Positions 60,765 through 64,000 of a DNA stretch of 64,000 nt are shown one piece after another (positions within the stretch are counted from its first letter, which is position 1; every line of letters begins with the position of its first letter). The position numbers were made by a program, and so were the translations under genes. The DNA lies in contig CAJTIT010000001.1 in the NCBI GenBank assembly GCA_910576345.1, positions 62,001-126,000 on the forward strand, read 5' to 3'. The notes under the pieces were generated by a model that saw only the letters and a list, made by a program, of their open reading frames with translations, was not told the DNA's origin and searched no databases. Source of the stretch: Erysipelotrichales bacterium. Its GTDB lineage: Bacteria; Bacillota_I; Bacilli_A; Erysipelotrichales; Erysipelotrichaceae.

Positions 60765-62336
60765 ATGAAAAAAACAGTATGTTTTCAAAAAGAAGCGAGA
60801 GATCAACTCTTAAAAGGTGCATATACGTTAATGGAAAGCGTCAAAGGAACACTTGGTCCCTGTGGTCATCATGTCGTGCTGCAGCGTAGTCTAGGCGCAC
60901 CGCTTGTGACCAATGATGGTGTAACCATCGCTAAAGCGATTCATTGTGAAAATCCTTATGAACAAATGGGCGTTCAAATATTGTTGGACAGTGCCATCAA
61001 AACGAATGAGACCAGTGGAGATGGAACAACCACCAGTATTTTATTGGCATATGAAATGCTGAAAAACGGGTTTTCTTATATGGCGTCCGGAGGAATTGCG
61101 AATGCCTATGTAGAAGGTATGGAAATGGCAGCACATTTCATTGAACAATATTTGCGCGAACATTGTTTACAAGTAGATACGTTTGAGCGCATCGCTCAAA
61201 TTGCGACGATCAGTGCCAAATCAGATGAAATTGGCACATTGGTTGCGCAGGCTTTAAAAGAAGTGGGTGATCCGCATTGCATTGTTTGCGAAAGCGGACG
61301 TTCTTATGAAAGCAAAATCAGAATACAGAAAGGAATGGAACTTTCTGCATCTGTAATGTCGCCTTATTTTTTTCATAAGGATGAAACGACGATCATATGT
61401 AAACATCCATTTTTGTTTATATCTAACGAACGTATCGAATCACAAACGCAGATTGAGCATTTTTTGGCATATGCGATCAATGCCCATCGACCGCTGATCA
61501 TTCTGTGTGAAGATATGGAGAGCGATGTATTGGCGGCTTTATTATTGGCACATATGCAGAAGATATGTCAGGTCATCGTATGCAAAGCCCCGTCTTTTGG
61601 TACTTATCAACAAGATATGTTAGAAGATTTGGCGCTTGTTTGCGGCGCAACCGTATGCAGTGCAGATTTTCATCGTGATCTTCAAGATATTTCCATAGAT
61701 GAATTGGGACAGGCAAAAGAAGTCATTTTGCATAAGCACTCCATTCAGGTGCTTACCGCTCACAAGATAGAAACAAAAGAAAAAATCAAAAATTTAGAAA
61801 AACAACTGGAAACGGAACTGTCCACTTATGATCGCAAACATATTCATCAGCGTATTGCACGTCTAGAAGGGAAAATGGCCATTTTGGAAATTGGCGGCTA
61901 TACCAAGGGAGAAATCGAAGAGAAAAAAATGCGCTTGGAAGATGCCTTACAAGCATCGTTTGCGGCTATGGAAGAAGGTGTAGTGCCGGGAGGGGGGCTT
62001 GCATTGATTCAAGCGTATAAAACATGTCTTCCAATGATGCATGGTGTACCAAAAGATGTTGAATCGGGCATGTCTTGTGTATTTGCGGCCATTTTAAAAC
62101 CATTTCTTCAGTTGATGGAAAATAATTACGAACAGCCGGTAGAGATGCTGGAAATACAGCTTGGAAAAGCGGATTCGATTGGCTATGACGTATGGAAAAA
62201 GACTTGGTGCAACCTGAGTGAAAACGGCATTTTGGATCCTTTAAAAGTGGTTGTGCAGGCACTTCATAACGCGGTGTCTGTTTCATCCTTGCTGATTCGC
62301 TGTGATGCGGCTGTATTGCTTGCACAAAACGATTGA
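60765..62336 (+). CDS. Divergent, solitary GroEL-type chaperonin
   Basis: 523 aa, shorter than standard GroEL (about 540). The ATPase parts are kept: NDGVTIAKA (~50-58), SGDGTTTS (~84-91) and RLEDALQASFAAMEEGVVPG with the catalytic Asp (~388-407). The apical domain keeps SPYFF but lacks the usual RGYISPYF context. The C-terminal Gly-Met tail is missing, and the protein carries many cysteines for a GroEL. No groES and no CIRCE element lie upstream. It is most likely a second, specialised chaperonin. Start ATG with TTGGAGGATG upstream. Confidence 0.88.
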   Translation: MKKTVCFQKEARDQLLKGAYTLMESVKGTLGPCGHHVVLQRSLGAPLVTNDGVTIAKAIHCENPYEQMGVQILLDSAIKTNETSGDGTTTSILLAYEMLKNGFSYMASGGIANAYVEGMEMAAHFIEQYLREHCLQVDTFERIAQIATISAKSDEIGTLVAQALKEVGDPHCIVCESGRSYESKIRIQKGMELSASVMSPYFFHKDETTIICKHPFLFISNERIESQTQIEHFLAYAINAHRPLIILCEDMESDVLAALLLAHMQKICQVIVCKAPSFGTYQQDMLEDLALVCGATVCSADFHRDLQDISIDELGQAKEVILHKHSIQVLTAHKIETKEKIKNLEKQLETELSTYDRKHIHQRIARLEGKMAILEIGGYTKGEIEEKKMRLEDALQASFAAMEEGVVPGGGLALIQAYKTCLPMMHGVPKDVESGMSCVFAAILKPFLQLMENNYEQPVEMLEIQLGKADSIGYDVWKKTWCNLSENGILDPLKVVVQALHNAVSVSSLLIRCDAAVLLAQND

Positions 62337-62342
62337 AATATC

Positions 62343-62390
62343 AATACCTGAATATTGGAATCCAAAGGGATGGAATATTGAGGTATTTTT
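62343..62390 (+). terminator. Terminator of the GroEL-like gene
   Basis: AATACCTGAATATT (62343-62356) and AATATTGAGGTATT (62374-62387), one mismatch in 14 pairs, then T. Confidence 0.8.
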
Positions 62391-62414
62391 CACATCCTTC
62401 TCTCATTCTGGCGT

Positions 62415-62443
62415 TTGCATACCTATATCGTATGTGATAAAAT
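62415..62443 (+). promoter_or_regulatory. Promoter of the P1 peptidase gene
   Basis: TTGCAT (62415-62420), 17-base spacer ending in TGA, TAAAAT (62438-62443). Confidence 0.65.
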
Positions 62444-62481
62444 GAGCGACATAAACATACATGATTGGAGGTACAGCGACT

Positions 62482-63435
62482 ATGAAAGAAATAAGAATGA
62501 GTGATATTAAGGGCATAGAAGTAGGACAGACGGAAAATAAAGAGGGCGGCAGTGGATGTACGGTGATTTTGTGCAAGGAAGGCTGTTTTGCCGGTGTAGA
62601 TGTGCGAGGCGGCGGGCCTGCGACAAGAGAAACGGATTTATTGAATCCGATCAATATGGTACAGAAAATTCATGCCGTATGCCTGAGCGGCGGCTCCGCT
62701 TTTGGATTGGATGCGGCCGGTGGTGTCATGCGTTATTTGGAAGAACAAAACTGCGGGCACGACATGGGATTTGTAAAAGTGCCAATAGTCTGCGGCGCTA
62801 GTTTGTTTGATCTTGGTGTTGGCGATGCGTTTTGTCGGCCAGACAGTAAAATGGGCTATGAAGCATGTCTAAATATCCAAAAAGAAATCAAAGAAGGAAA
62901 TGTTGGTGCCGGGTGTGGCGCAAGTGTAGGCAAATTCATGGGGAAGGAACATGCGATGAAAAGCGGATTGGGAACTTATGGAATCGAAGTTAACGGTCTT
63001 CAAGTTGCGGCAATAGTGGCAGTCAACGCTTGCGGAAATGTAATCGATGCGACAACCCAAACACAGCTTGCCGGCATATATCTAAATGATGATATCCTCT
63101 CAACCAAAGACGCACTGATTCAAATGTTAGAAAAGCCTTTGCCTGAAGGTAATACAACGATTGGATGTATCGTGACCAATGCCAAACTGGACAAGGCGAA
63201 ATGTAGCAAAGTGGCAGGCATCACCCATGATGCGTATGCCAGAGCCATACAGCCGGTTCACACAATGAGTGATGGTGATTCCATATTCGTTATGGCAACC
63301 GGAGAAGTGGATGCACAAACGGATGTGGTCGGCATTCTTGCGTGTGAATGTATGACAAACGCGATTCATCGTGCTGTAAAGCTAGCTGAAAGTGCATATG
63401 GTTTGAAAGCATGGAGAGATGTATGTAATCAATAA
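62482..63435 (+). CDS. P1-family (DmpA-like) aminopeptidase
   Basis: 317 aa from the ATG at 62482, ten bases after GGAGGT. It has VRGGGPATRETDLLNP (~43-58), LSGGSAFGLDAAGGVMRYLE (~75-94), GAGCGASVGKFMG (~149) and the self-cleavage region PEGNTTIGCIVTNA (~224), in which a Thr or Ser becomes the nucleophile of the mature beta chain. Relatives cleave small D- or L-amino-acid amides and esters, or act as beta-aminopeptidases. It stands alone between terminators. Confidence 0.92.
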   Translation: MKEIRMSDIKGIEVGQTENKEGGSGCTVILCKEGCFAGVDVRGGGPATRETDLLNPINMVQKIHAVCLSGGSAFGLDAAGGVMRYLEEQNCGHDMGFVKVPIVCGASLFDLGVGDAFCRPDSKMGYEACLNIQKEIKEGNVGAGCGASVGKFMGKEHAMKSGLGTYGIEVNGLQVAAIVAVNACGNVIDATTQTQLAGIYLNDDILSTKDALIQMLEKPLPEGNTTIGCIVTNAKLDKAKCSKVAGITHDAYARAIQPVHTMSDGDSIFVMATGEVDAQTDVVGILACECMTNAIHRAVKLAESAYGLKAWRDVCNQ

Positions 63436-63474
63436 TGGGCAATTTTGTGAAATGTCATAAAAATAGAAAATTTA

Positions 63475-63504
63475 TTGTTACAAACATACAAAGTGTGGTA
63501 AAAT
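63475..63504 (+). promoter_or_regulatory. Promoter of the last, partial gene
   Basis: TTGTTA (63475-63480), 18-base spacer ending in TGTGG, TAAAAT (63499-63504). Confidence 0.55.
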
Positions 63505-63561
63505 GAGTTCATAATCATTGTTGTTTATGAAGTCTAAACAACGCTCAGGAGGAATTATAGA

Positions 63562-64000
63562 ATGAAAAATGATAATTTTCAGGATGATGAATTCGATTTG
63601 ACTGAAATGATCAATGCCTATGAAGAAGATGATGAACTGCGAAAAAAAATAGAAGAGATGAAGCAGGAAAATAAAAAAACAAACGAAACAGAACAAGAAA
63701 ATGACGTCAATTTTATTGAAGTGGACGCTAAGGAAGAAAAAGAGCCACAAAGTGACGGAGATAAAACGCTTGTCATTATGGACAATCAAAAACGCAGCGT
63801 CTTTAGTGAACCAAAACAAGATGAAGAAGAATCTGTTTATTTATATGAAAATCGTGAAGTTGAGGAAGAAGAAATCACAGAGGAAGATATAAAAGAATTT
63901 TTAGGTGAAGGTACAAAGCAAAAAAAACAGATAGACCCTAATAAAATGAATAAAACAATTACGTATGTGATTATTGGTTTTGTCGCAGTTTGTTTGTTAT
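63562..64000 (+). CDS. Acidic membrane protein, 3' end outside window
   Basis: The visible 146 codons start at an ATG with AGGAGGAATTATAG upstream. The first ~130 residues are very acidic and lysine-rich with coiled-coil character (DELRKKIEEMKQENKK, ~25-40; EVEEEEITEEDIKEFLG, ~100-116). A hydrophobic segment begins at ~137 (ITYVIIGFVAVCLL) and runs off the right edge. It is probably a single-pass protein with a long cytoplasmic head; the extracellular part, which would define it, is not in the window. Confidence 0.75.
   Translation, partial: MKNDNFQDDEFDLTEMINAYEEDDELRKKIEEMKQENKKTNETEQENDVNFIEVDAKEEKEPQSDGDKTLVIMDNQKRSVFSEPKQDEEESVYLYENREVEEEEITEEDIKEFLGEGTKQKKQIDPNKMNKTITYVIIGFVAVCLL

Overview
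The window is a chromosomal segment from an AT-rich, low-GC Gram-positive bacterium. Strong AGGAGG-type ribosome-binding sites, TTGACA/TATAAT promoters with 17-bp spacers, an ybeY-dgkA-cdd-era-recO / glyS-dnaG-rpoD-trmK housekeeping block, a V-type ATPase operon, an RNase J2-like protein, a YmfF/YmfH pair and lipobox lipoproteins all point to Bacillota. A PD-(D/E)XK-family transposase-like gene and the V-ATPase suggest a gut Erysipelotrichia-like lineage, but this placement is inference.

Layout. 0-7 kb is accessory: the 3' part of a giant cell-wall-anchored surface protein, a polysaccharide deacetylase whose mRNA looks leaderless, a very cysteine-rich small protein and a PD-(D/E)XK transposase-like gene. 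6.7-11.4 kb holds a HAD phosphatase, a YdcF-type membrane protein translationally coupled to a nuclease-helicase fusion, and an RluA pseudouridine synthase. 11.8-20.4 kb is a nine-gene V-type ATPase operon (stalk G/H, C, I, K, F, E, A, B, D) with one strong promoter and one terminator. 20.7-21.4 kb is a seven-tRNA operon. 21.4-26.6 kb is accessory: two lipoproteins, a decayed IS3-type element sitting in the loop of a terminator, a divergent HTH protein / Ser-Thr kinase pair, a gene-poor remnant zone and a tRNA-Glu.

26.6-46.4 kb is core: a Na/Pi cotransporter, then ybeY-dgkA-cdd-era-recO, glyS-dnaG-rpoD-trmK, a 2[4Fe-4S] ferredoxin, miaB, an RNase J2-like gene, ftsK and a YmfF/YmfH pair with a small SSB. 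46.4-49.5 kb contains an unexplained structured intergenic region, rpsD with an unannotated 54-codon reading frame in its leader, nagB, two small DNA-binding proteins and a five-tRNA cluster. 49.5-50.7 kb is a decayed mobile-element scar beside tRNA-Gly, with an integrase C-terminal fragment and relaxase-like debris.

50.7-64 kb is mixed: rarA, an unknown 231-aa protein, a DUF4352-like lipoprotein, a TetR/MFS pair with three palindromic operators, an FMN riboswitch driving ribU and a flavin-type oxidase, a PHP phosphatase, a degenerate M28-like membrane protein, cardiolipin synthase, a solitary divergent GroEL paralogue, a P1-family peptidase and the start of an acidic membrane protein that runs off the right edge.

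The observations most worth pursuing are the rpsD-leader reading frame, three genes that appear leaderless, the kinase/HTH pair with overlapping divergent promoters, the solitary GroEL, the cysteine-rich protein and the structured region downstream of the SSB gene. All functional calls are from reading the sequence; no database search was run.
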